Origin: JBFGJY01 sp041576975
GTDB lineage: Bacteria; Pseudomonadota; Gammaproteobacteria; UBA4575
Assembly: GCA_041576975.1 (NCBI GenBank)
Contig: JBFGJY010000107.1
Location: 1-5,305, forward strand
Reading direction: 5' to 3'
Length of the DNA: 5,305 nt
In this document: positions 1 through 4,866 of the stretch, piece after piece
How the letters are laid out: every line of letters starts with the position of its first letter
Position numbering within the stretch: position 1 is the first letter of the stretch
Translations under genes and position numbers: made by a program
The notes under the pieces: model-generated
What the model saw: only the letters and a program-made list of their open reading frames with translations
The model's database searches: none
What the model was told of the DNA's origin: nothing

Positions 1-558
1 GGATAAAGGAGTACGTACTTGGTGAGCAAGAGATGCAACCATGTTGCCTAATGATTCTAATCTTTCTTTTCTGCTAATTGACTCACGGTAACTTAGTTGA
101 TCCGTTACATCAGTCATTACGATGATTTTACCTTCACCGCGTTGTTGTGCTTCGATTTTTAAAGATATGTGATTGCCATTTTTAAGACATATTTCACAAT
201 TTCCTGAATATCCAGGCGCCAGATATTTTTTTGCGATTTTATTCCATGATTTATTCTTTAAATCTGTTCCAATTAATTCTCCAGCAATTTCATTATGTTC
301 GATAATTTTTCCGTAATCATCAAGTACAATCACGCCTACTGGTAATGTGCGTAAAAGTATGGATAAACGATCTGCCAGCTTTTCTTTTTCTATTAATTGA
401 CAAAATTTTTCATCTCGTGTTACAGCTAGTTCTTTTTGAAGGCTTTCTACTCTACTTTCAAGTTGACTATAGGCATGTGTTAAATCTTCAGAAACACGGT
501 TAAAATCATCAAATGCACATTCTAATGCTTGCTTAGTATGATCTATGACTGCTTCCAT
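1..558 (-). CDS. fleS: FleS/FlrB-type flagellar sensor histidine kinase, N-terminal part (runs off the left edge)
   Basis: The reading frame opens at ATG 558 and stays open to base 1, giving 186 residues that end just after the phospho-acceptor motif. Residues about 25-65 are charged and probably form a coiled coil. Residues about 66-155 look like a PAS domain (LPVGVIVLDDYGKIIEHN, ending in MTDVTDQ). Residues 170-186 are the start of a HisKA dimerisation domain with H-box LAHQVRTPLS, where His179 should be autophosphorylated. The piece shows no membrane segment, as expected for cytoplasmic FleS. The start is supported by GAGGA eight bases upstream. An ATG closer to that site opens a frame that stops after ten codons. 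In relatives FleS phosphorylates FleR/FlrC, which activates basal-body, hook and flagellin genes at sigma-54 promoters. The position directly after fleQ and the sigma-54 promoter upstream agree with this. The ATPase domain lies outside the window. Confidence 0.93.
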   Translation of the reverse strand, partial: MEAVIDHTKQALECAFDDFNRVSEDLTHAYSQLESRVESLQKELAVTRDEKFCQLIEKEKLADRLSILLRTLPVGVIVLDDYGKIIEHNEIAGELIGTDLKNKSWNKIAKKYLAPGYSGNCEICLKNGNHISLKIEAQQRGEGKIIVMTDVTDQLSYRESISRKERLESLGNMVASLAHQVRTPLS

Positions 559-701
559 TAGGCATATCCTCGTGTGTTTACATAATTAGTGCATGCATCA
601 AAAATTGACGCGCAACATACACTATGCAAGCAACATGCCTACTTTAGTTTTTTCTGTGTTTACAGGAACTTATAGAATTTAATAAGACAATAACGTCAAA
701 A
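559..701 (-). other. fleQ-fleS intergenic region / fleS leader
   Basis: This 143-bp gap contains the sigma-54 promoter at 625-640, a leader of about 56 nt before the fleS start, and half of the palindrome that overlaps the fleQ stop codon. I see no further gene. A GAGGA ribosome-binding site at the fleS-proximal end fits the ATG at 558. Confidence 0.6.
625..640 (-). promoter_or_regulatory. sigma-54 (RpoN) promoter of fleS
   Basis: On the minus strand the sequence reads AGGCAT-GTTGC-TTGCA. It matches the TGGCAC-N5-TTGCA consensus with the invariant GG and GC exactly ten bases apart. The expected transcription start is near 614, giving a leader of about 56 nt before the fleS ATG. fleSR/flrBC operons are known to be sigma-54 dependent and activated by FleQ/FlrA, so context and motif agree. 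The -24 element deviates at its first and last base. Confidence 0.8.
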
Positions 702-713
702 CTATGACGTTAT
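690..713. promoter_or_regulatory. perfect palindrome at the fleQ stop: possible FleQ-type operator or weak terminator
   Basis: Arms ATAACGTCA and TGACGTTAT (9 bp, no mismatch) flank a 6-nt centre that holds the fleQ stop codon. The inner part is GTCA-N6-TGAC (695-708), with the same half-sites and spacing as the FleQ-box consensus reported for P. aeruginosa (GTCaNTAAAtTGAC). It lies roughly 80-90 bp upstream of the predicted fleS transcription start, a sensible place for an enhancer-type site. As a terminator it is poor: the stem is AT-rich and no uninterrupted T-run follows. Either role is inference. Confidence 0.5.
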
Positions 714-1823
714 AGTGCGTTGCGCACCATGTTTTTTTAATTTTTCGACAAGTGTCGTTCGACGTAATCCAAGTAACTTTGCTGCTTGCGCAACGACTCC
801 GTCTGCCAACTCTAACGCCTGTTGTATATAGTATTGTTCAACAGTAGTCATTTGTGATTTGAGATCGACACCTTTTGAAGTAAGTGGAGGCAACTCATTT
901 TGCTTAGAAGTAGCTATCATAAAGTCAGAAGGTAGTGTTACGCTCTCCGAATTAGTATTAAGAAAGCTATTTTCTTCATTCTCATTTTTGTAGTCAGAAA
1001 TAGCGCTGTATCTATCGGGTAATTTTTCAGCATCCACTGTTGTATCTGGATATAAAATACTTAATCGTTCTAGCAAATTTGAAAGCTCTCTAACATTTCC
1101 CGGCCATGTGTAACGAGTCAAAGCTTCCATTGCATCAGGGGTAACATGTATTTCTTTTCCCGTATCATGCTTTAATCTATCCGTAATTGCGTATACCAAA
1201 GCGGGCAAATCTTCAGCACGTCGACGTAGCGGTGGCAACTCTATAGGAAATACGTGCAATCGATAAAATAAGTCTTCTCTAAATTCACCATTTTTCACCA
1301 TCTCCTCTAGATTACGATGAGTCGCTGCAATTACTCTCACATTTGCATGAATTGGTTTTGTCCCTCCTACCCGTTCAAATACTTTTTCCTGTAACACTCG
1401 CAGAAGTTTTGCCTGCATATTGAGACTCATATCGCCTATTTCATCGAGAAATATACTGCCTCCCTCGGCAAGCTCAAATCGACCCTTACGATCCATAATT
1501 GCGCCAGTAAATGCACCTTTAACGTGGCCAAATAGCTCGCTTTCGAGAAGTTCTTGAGGAATGGCCGCGCAATTGACAGGCACAAAATATTTAGATGCGC
1601 GGTTTGATATTCTATGAATACTACGAGCGACAACTTCTTTGCCGGTTCCAGATTCACCTAAGATAAGAACATTAGCATCAGTATCAGCAACACGCTCAAT
1701 CAGTTCACCAACCTTTTGAACCGCTTTACTATGACCATCTAAAAGAGACTTGTTAGTCCTTCTACGGCCAGATAGATGCGAAGTGTTACTCGATGATCCG
1801 TATACGGATGGCTCCATCCCCAT
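702..1823 (-). CDS. fleQ: FleQ/FlrA-family sigma-54-dependent flagellar activator lacking the N-terminal receiver-like domain
   Basis: This is an AAA+ enhancer-binding protein that drives sigma-54 polymerase at flagellar promoters. Visible motifs are Walker A GESGTGKE (56-63), the sigma-54 contact loop GAFTGA (103-108), Walker B IFLDEIGD (124-131, Asp127/Glu128), arginine-finger region FREDLFYRL (181-189), sensor II WPGNVREL (240-247), and a C-terminal Fis-type helix-turn-helix (about 328-367, RRTTLVEKLKKHG as in FleQ). A polar, Asn/Ser/Glu-rich linker separates AAA+ and HTH. Canonical FleQ is about 490 residues with a roughly 120-residue receiver-like N-domain; here only some 20-30 residues precede the AAA+ core. 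A TAG lies in frame three codons before ATG 1823, so no in-frame extension exists. The outermost start is given. Met3 (ATG 1817) is probably the real one, since AAGGA lies six bases before it and directly abuts the first ATG. It is transcribed separately from fliT and precedes fleS. Confidence 0.9.
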   Translation of the reverse strand: MGMEPSVYGSSSNTSHLSGRRRTNKSLLDGHSKAVQKVGELIERVADTDANVLILGESGTGKEVVARSIHRISNRASKYFVPVNCAAIPQELLESELFGHVKGAFTGAIMDRKGRFELAEGGSIFLDEIGDMSLNMQAKLLRVLQEKVFERVGGTKPIHANVRVIAATHRNLEEMVKNGEFREDLFYRLHVFPIELPPLRRRAEDLPALVYAITDRLKHDTGKEIHVTPDAMEALTRYTWPGNVRELSNLLERLSILYPDTTVDAEKLPDRYSAISDYKNENEENSFLNTNSESVTLPSDFMIATSKQNELPPLTSKGVDLKSQMTTVEQYYIQQALELADGVVAQAAKLLGLRRTTLVEKLKKHGAQRTITS

Positions 1824-1980
1824 TCCTTTAAACTATCCTTTTCGTTACAAGGGCGTTATAAAGTTTTACTTAAAGACCACGCGTACTCCACACGATTATT
1901 ACGCAAACAGTATCCCTGCCTGTTTGTCATTATATATAGTACTAATTAGTTACACAGATTAGCCCATACCCACTGGCGCT

Positions 1981-2010
1981 ATTGTAACCAAATATTTCAT
2001 TGGGTTTCAA
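1981..2010 (-). promoter_or_regulatory. probable sigma-70-type promoter of fleQ
   Basis: On the minus strand TTGAAA (2010-2005) and TACAAT (1986-1981) are separated by 18 bases. Each hexamer matches the housekeeping consensus at five of six positions. Transcription would start near 1974, leaving an untranslated leader of about 150 nt before fleQ. A sigma-70-driven fleQ separated from the upstream operon by a terminator matches the known top position of FleQ in the flagellar hierarchy. Confidence 0.6.
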
Positions 2011-2106
2011 AGAATATTGTTATAACCAACGAAAAAAGACGAGTAAAATTGAGTATATAAATATTTCCTGATTAGTCGAGAATAGATTTAGACAGATATA
2101 TTGCTT

Positions 2107-2143
2107 AAAAAAATTATTGTTGAAATATCGCTATTTACAACAA
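2107..2143 (-). terminator. Rho-independent terminator after fliT
   Basis: On the minus strand the stem is TTGTTG-(bulged T)-AAATA pairing with TATTTCAACAA, giving 11 base pairs closed by a GCGA loop of the GNRA type. It is followed by TAA and then seven consecutive Ts (2113-2107). It starts about 38 nt after the fliT stop codon. The stem is AT-rich but the tetraloop and T-run make it convincing. It ends the flaG/fliD-fliS-fliT unit and isolates fleQ. Confidence 0.8.
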
Positions 2144-2180
2144 CGACACTTTATATATCGAGTTAAATATGGAATTTACA

Positions 2181-2486
2181 TTAGAATGTGTTCTTATAAT
2201 GTTCTAGCGCGGTGTAATTATCGTTGGCTTTTTGAAGCTGCGTCAAAGTTTTGGCGCGTAACTGAGTTAGACATTCTATGACAACTTGATTTTCTTGAAT
2301 TAGGTTCTCTATTTCAGTTTTATACAGTACAAATTGATCAGAAGATGCAAAATTAAATAAGACTCGAATGCACTCGTCCCAGTGCAGGGCATGCAGAGAA
2401 GCACTTTCCCAGGATTCATTCTCTATTGCTGCTAGAAGTATTTCACCCAGCTCTGTTAACTGTAAAAACTGCTCTTTAATGTTCAT
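2181..2486 (-). CDS. fliT: small FliT-like flagellar export chaperone (divergent)
   Basis: The gene encodes 101 residues. The protein is predicted to be almost entirely alpha-helical, with no signal peptide or membrane segment. Helical stretches lie at about 4-22, 26-45, 51-84 and 87-98, the size and architecture of FliT. I recognise no strong sequence motif, so the name rests mainly on position. It sits 3 nt after the fliS stop codon and directly before the operon terminator, exactly where fliT-like genes lie in polar-flagellum clusters. In well-studied bacteria FliT binds FliD and delivers it to the export gate (in Salmonella it also restrains FlhDC). The start ATG lacks a good ribosome-binding site, so translation is probably coupled to fliS. 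Alternatively it is an unrelated small helical accessory protein. Confidence 0.72.
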   Translation of the reverse strand: MNIKEQFLQLTELGEILLAAIENESWESASLHALHWDECIRVLFNFASSDQFVLYKTEIENLIQENQVVIECLTQLRAKTLTQLQKANDNYTALEHYKNTF

Positions 2487-2489
2487 ATA

Positions 2490-2888
2490 TTATATGCGAG
2501 CTTCATTAGGAATGGAGTTCCATGCCTCTTGTATTTCATGCAACAAATCTCTCACCTCTTCTATTATAGATTTATCATTATCTGCATTTGCAACAACTAA
2601 ACGCCTCTGCATATAGTCATATAAATCATCTAAGTTTTGTGCAATTTCGCCACCGTTTTCGATATTTAAACTAGACCTTAGCCCATCAAGAATTGCTATC
2701 GATTTAGTAATAGATACTGCTTTTTCATGCATTTGATTGCGGTCGATGTAACCGTTGGTAGAAACTAGCTGATCTACTGCTCCTTTAAACAATAAATTTA
2801 CTAATCCGTGTGCATCGGCTTGCTCGACATCGCCATGCGCACCGCTGCTGCGATATTCATCTAGTGCTAAGGTCGCTGACATATTCAT
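2490..2888 (-). CDS. fliS: flagellin export chaperone FliS
   Basis: The 132-residue protein has the normal FliS length. Family features are the N-terminal tyrosine segment (LDEYRSSG, 9-16), the flagellin-groove helix (ADAHGLVNLLFKGAVDQL, 24-41), and the conserved block GLRSSLNIENGGEIAQNL followed by LYDYMQRRL (69-97), ending in a helix with EIQEAWNSIP (118-127). FliS binds the disordered C-terminal tail of newly made flagellin in the cytoplasm, prevents its polymerisation and brings it to the FlhA export gate. The start at 2888 is supported by AAGGA eight bases upstream; Met3 would be too far from it. The gene follows fliD after 33 nt and precedes the fliT-like gene by 3 nt, so it is co-transcribed with both. 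Confidence 0.95.
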   Translation of the reverse strand: MNMSATLALDEYRSSGAHGDVEQADAHGLVNLLFKGAVDQLVSTNGYIDRNQMHEKAVSITKSIAILDGLRSSLNIENGGEIAQNLDDLYDYMQRRLVVANADNDKSIIEEVRDLLHEIQEAWNSIPNEARI

Positions 2889-2921
2889 ATCTGTATTCCT
2901 TTTCTGTTAGACAATTAAATA

Positions 2922-4307
2922 CTAGTTGTTTCTACTATTAATGAGGGTATTTGTGGGAAGGTTAGCTAACTGCTGTGTTAAAAAACTACTCGTGGCATTT
3001 AATTGATTCACCAACGCATCGAGCGCTGTAAACTGGCGACGTAATCGTGCCTCGGTAAGCACAATGCGATCTTCAATGCGCTCTATATCATCATCAATTT
3101 GTTCTTTACTTTCATTTAAGCCATCGGTTCGCGCCTGAATTAGGCCCCCAGTATTTAAATAACTTGATAAAACGGTATCGAGCTCTTGAGCAAATCCTTT
3201 ATCAGGATCCGTAAATAACTGCACGACCCCATTGAAATCATCTTCAATCGCTTGAGCAAACTTATCGCTATCCAGACTTAATATGCCATCACGGTCAAAG
3301 GTAAGCCCAACATCAAATAAATATGAAAAGTTACTTCCGGTCACTTGAAGTCTATTGCTAAAAATTTGTCGAACTCTCGTTTCTATTCCCAGCAGCAATG
3401 ATTCACCTTGCAAAGTAGATTCACGTTGTGTATCTAAACTAACAATTAGATCGTTATAGGCCTGAACGACGGCTTCAATTGCACTTTGCCCAACCAATCG
3501 ATCTTCAGACACGGATAATGATGCATCGCCCAATCCGTTCAATGACAGCGTTACACCTTCAATTACATCAGCAATCTCATTGGAAGATCGCGTGACATCA
3601 AATCCATCTACTTTAAGTGTTGCGTCTTGAGCCTCAACGATTTCTTGTATATTTTTTTTACCACTAGGTTCAAAGAGTAAAGCAGACAGACCATTTTTGT
3701 TTCTGTCCTTTCCGTCACCATCACCTGTGATTATAATCGTAAGTTCATTCTGAGTTCCGCTTTCATCGGCAGTAAGTATGAGGCGACTGCCATCATCCGC
3801 TGTAATAATTGAAGCTGATATGCCTGTATTACTTAAATTTTCATTGATGGCATTTCGTATGCCTTCTAGAGTGTTGTTGTTTGCATCGATACTGATTGAA
3901 AATGTATCCGCACCAACCGATATATTCAGCTGCCCTGTACCCACCACACTGGTACTGCTTGCATACGCATTGGAAGCAAGCTTATGACGCTGCGCCAATG
4001 ATGAAACTTCGATATCACTTGAGATGGGAACTGCACCTTCCCCTGCGGTAGCCGTGAGTACCTCTTCATCACTTGAGGTAACGGAAAATGATCTAAATCC
4101 ACTGGCTAAATTTAAACCTGATAATGCTGTCTGAAAGGATGATACAGACTCTTGTACCAATCCGAGTGCACTAATTTGAATATCGATTTCGGCTTGTTGT
4201 GTCTCTAAAAATTGAATCGGTCGGCGCTCGACCGCCACCAACTGATTAACAATCGATTCAATATCGATCCCAGAACCAATGCCTAATGATGTAATAGAAC
4301 CTGCCAT
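2922..4307 (-). CDS. fliD: flagellar filament cap protein FliD (HAP2)
   Basis: At 461 residues the protein has a typical FliD length. The FliD N-domain includes LGIGSGIDIESIVNQLVAVE (8-27), followed by an amphipathic heptad-rich segment to about residue 66. Residues about 146-190 form a flagellin-hook IN motif (TLEGIRNAINENLSNTGISA). Residues about 220-445 are the FliD C-domain (SAIEAVVQAYNDLI, then GLTFDRDGILSLD and a coiled coil at 395-435), ending in a helical tail (SSFLTQQLANLP). There is no signal peptide, as expected for type III export. FliD forms the cap at the filament tip under which flagellin folds. There are no cysteines. An acidic Gly/Asp loop (GDGDGKDRNKNG, 195-206) lies in the outer domain. 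A sigma-54 promoter precedes the gene; a clear, well-spaced ribosome-binding site does not, the nearest AAGGA being 20 nt from the ATG. Confidence 0.96.
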   Translation of the reverse strand: MAGSITSLGIGSGIDIESIVNQLVAVERRPIQFLETQQAEIDIQISALGLVQESVSSFQTALSGLNLASGFRSFSVTSSDEEVLTATAGEGAVPISSDIEVSSLAQRHKLASNAYASSTSVVGTGQLNISVGADTFSISIDANNNTLEGIRNAINENLSNTGISASIITADDGSRLILTADESGTQNELTIIITGDGDGKDRNKNGLSALLFEPSGKKNIQEIVEAQDATLKVDGFDVTRSSNEIADVIEGVTLSLNGLGDASLSVSEDRLVGQSAIEAVVQAYNDLIVSLDTQRESTLQGESLLLGIETRVRQIFSNRLQVTGSNFSYLFDVGLTFDRDGILSLDSDKFAQAIEDDFNGVVQLFTDPDKGFAQELDTVLSSYLNTGGLIQARTDGLNESKEQIDDDIERIEDRIVLTEARLRRQFTALDALVNQLNATSSFLTQQLANLPTNTLINSRNN

Positions 4308-4320
4308 AATATATAAGAAT

Positions 4321-4337
4321 TCATCATTCCTTGATGA
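4321..4337 (-). repeat. small inverted repeat in the fliD leader with AAGGA at its loop
   Basis: TCATCA and TGATGA (6-bp arms) flank a 5-nt loop. On the transcript strand, AAGGA, the only Shine-Dalgarno-like sequence before fliD, falls in the loop and its last arm base. The transcript from the nearby sigma-54 promoter would start around 4333, inside the first arm. Only read-through RNA from flaG could therefore form the whole hairpin. It is short and may be accidental. Confidence 0.35.
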
Positions 4338-4343
4338 TGTTTA

Positions 4344-4359
4344 GGCAATTTTAGTGCCA
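4344..4359 (-). promoter_or_regulatory. sigma-54 (RpoN) promoter of fliD-fliS-fliT
   Basis: The minus strand reads TGGCAC-TAAAA-TTGCC, identical to the TGGCAC-N5-TTGC core consensus with GG and GC exactly ten bases apart. It sits in the 60-bp flaG-fliD spacer. The -12 element predicts a start near 4333, about 26 nt before the fliD ATG. FleQ-dependent sigma-54 transcription of fliD is known in Pseudomonas, and a FleQ homologue is encoded nearby. Confidence 0.88.
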
Positions 4360-4367
4360 GTTTGAAT

Positions 4368-4769
4368 TTAGCCTTTATCCGCCAATAATAAACCGACTTT
4401 TTCAACATCAGATGTGGCAAATTCGCGGAGTAAATTTGCCACTGCGAGGATTTCTTTTGCCGGAATCTGGCGTATAAAATCACCTGTTTTTGAATCCGTT
4501 ACGGTAATCACTGATCGCCCGCTTGCCTCATCTACCGAAAACTTCAAATTTGTCTTAATTTGCCCTGCAAATTTATTCAATTCATTTGCGGCCGTGCGCA
4601 CCACCTCTAAATTTTTTGAAGCTTGTTCCGCAAATCTCGCAGATTCGTTGGATACATTAGGCTGTGTGCCTGTTGTAGGTGAGTTAATAGCGCCGACTGA
4701 ACCACCAACATTTATTGGTTGGAAACTATTAGGTGTACTTGAAGGCAATTTAATTACTTCGGCAACCAT
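4368..4769 (-). CDS. flaG: flagellar protein FlaG
   Basis: The gene encodes 133 residues. The N-terminal half (about 1-45) is polar and low in structure (Pro/Ser/Thr/Asn/Gly). A helix at 43-70 follows, then the FlaG core: LKFSVDEASGRSVITVTDSK (75-94) and TGDFIRQIPAKEIL (95-108), matching the family pattern of two beta-strands and the IRQIP motif. FlaG is a small protein encoded next to fliC or fliD. In Pseudomonas, Vibrio and Campylobacter its loss changes filament length, but its exact mechanism is not settled. It lies 83 nt after the fliC stop, behind a long stem-loop, and 60 nt before fliD. No promoter is visible in front of it, so it probably depends on read-through from fliC. Its ribosome-binding site is weak (GAGAT/AGAGA-type). 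Confidence 0.92.
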   Translation of the reverse strand: MVAEVIKLPSSTPNSFQPINVGGSVGAINSPTTGTQPNVSNESARFAEQASKNLEVVRTAANELNKFAGQIKTNLKFSVDEASGRSVITVTDSKTGDFIRQIPAKEILAVANLLREFATSDVEKVGLLLADKG

Positions 4770-4789
4770 ATTTAATCTCTCATCTCAAT

Positions 4790-4841
4790 CTTTCGGTTAT
4801 GCATCTGAATGAATAGGATTTCAGATGCATAATCCCGAAAG
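4790..4841 (-). terminator. long stem-loop between fliC and flaG (attenuator or mRNA-stabilising hairpin)
   Basis: Arms of 20 and 22 bases pair perfectly apart from a 2-nt bulge: CTTTCGG plus TTATGCATCTGAA on one side and the complement on the other, with a 10-nt loop. It starts 12 nt after the fliC stop codon. No T-run follows on either strand, so it is not a textbook intrinsic terminator. A partial terminator or 3'-end-protecting hairpin that lets fliC mRNA exceed flaG mRNA is the likely role, which is inference. Arms of this length are well beyond chance in a spacer of this size. Confidence 0.6.
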
Positions 4842-4850
4842 TTAATTAGC

Positions 4851-4866
4851 CACTACTGGAGTAGTG
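4851..4866 (-). repeat. short inverted repeat over the fliC stop codon
   Basis: The minus strand reads CACTAC-TCCA-GTAGTG, a 6-bp stem with a 4-nt loop that includes the last codons and the stop codon of fliC. It lies just ahead of the long stem-loop, so the fliC transcript would end in two tandem hairpins. A functional role is uncertain because the sequence is mostly coding. Confidence 0.4.

Larger units (their letters stand above)
1824..2180 (-). other. fliT-fleQ intergenic region (fleQ control region)
   Basis: This 357-bp AT-rich stretch contains no convincing gene. From the fliT side it holds the terminator at 2107-2143, a featureless AT-rich run, the sigma-70-type promoter at 1981-2010, a 10-bp perfect palindrome ACTAATTAGT (1941-1950), and an extra TATAAT (1929-1934) without a clear -35. 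A leader of about 150 nt leads to fleQ. Reading the fleQ-proximal part in the other minus-strand frames gave only very short ORFs (a 13-codon and a 24-codon one without ribosome sites) and no recognisable remnant of a FleQ receiver-like domain. Confidence 0.7.

Noticed and set aside
605..634. FleQ-box-like half-site TTGAC near the fleS leader
   Set aside because: The partner half-site does not fall at the required spacing.
1902..1917. Possible sigma-54 promoter before fleQ (GG-N10-GC with TTGC)
   Set aside because: The -12 part fits, but the -24 part (AGGGAT) is poor compared with the two clear sigma-54 promoters in the window, and a better sigma-70-type promoter is present upstream.
1856..1930. 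24-codon ORF on the minus strand in the fleQ leader (MTNRQGYCLRN...), a possible leader peptide
   Set aside because: It has no ribosome-binding site, no regulatory codon run and no visible attenuator structure, so chance is the simpler explanation.
1750..1962. 70-codon plus-strand ORF partly in the fleQ upstream gap
   Set aside because: It overlaps fleQ on the opposite strand and has no ribosome-binding site or family resemblance. It looks like a chance frame.
4283..4483. 66-codon minus-strand ORF overlapping the flaG end and fliD start
   Set aside because: It is out of frame with both genes, covers the sigma-54 promoter, and has unusual composition. It is an overlap artefact.
4414..4812. 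132-codon plus-strand ORF opposite flaG
   Set aside because: It is the complement of the well-supported flaG gene and shows no recognisable domain or expression signals.
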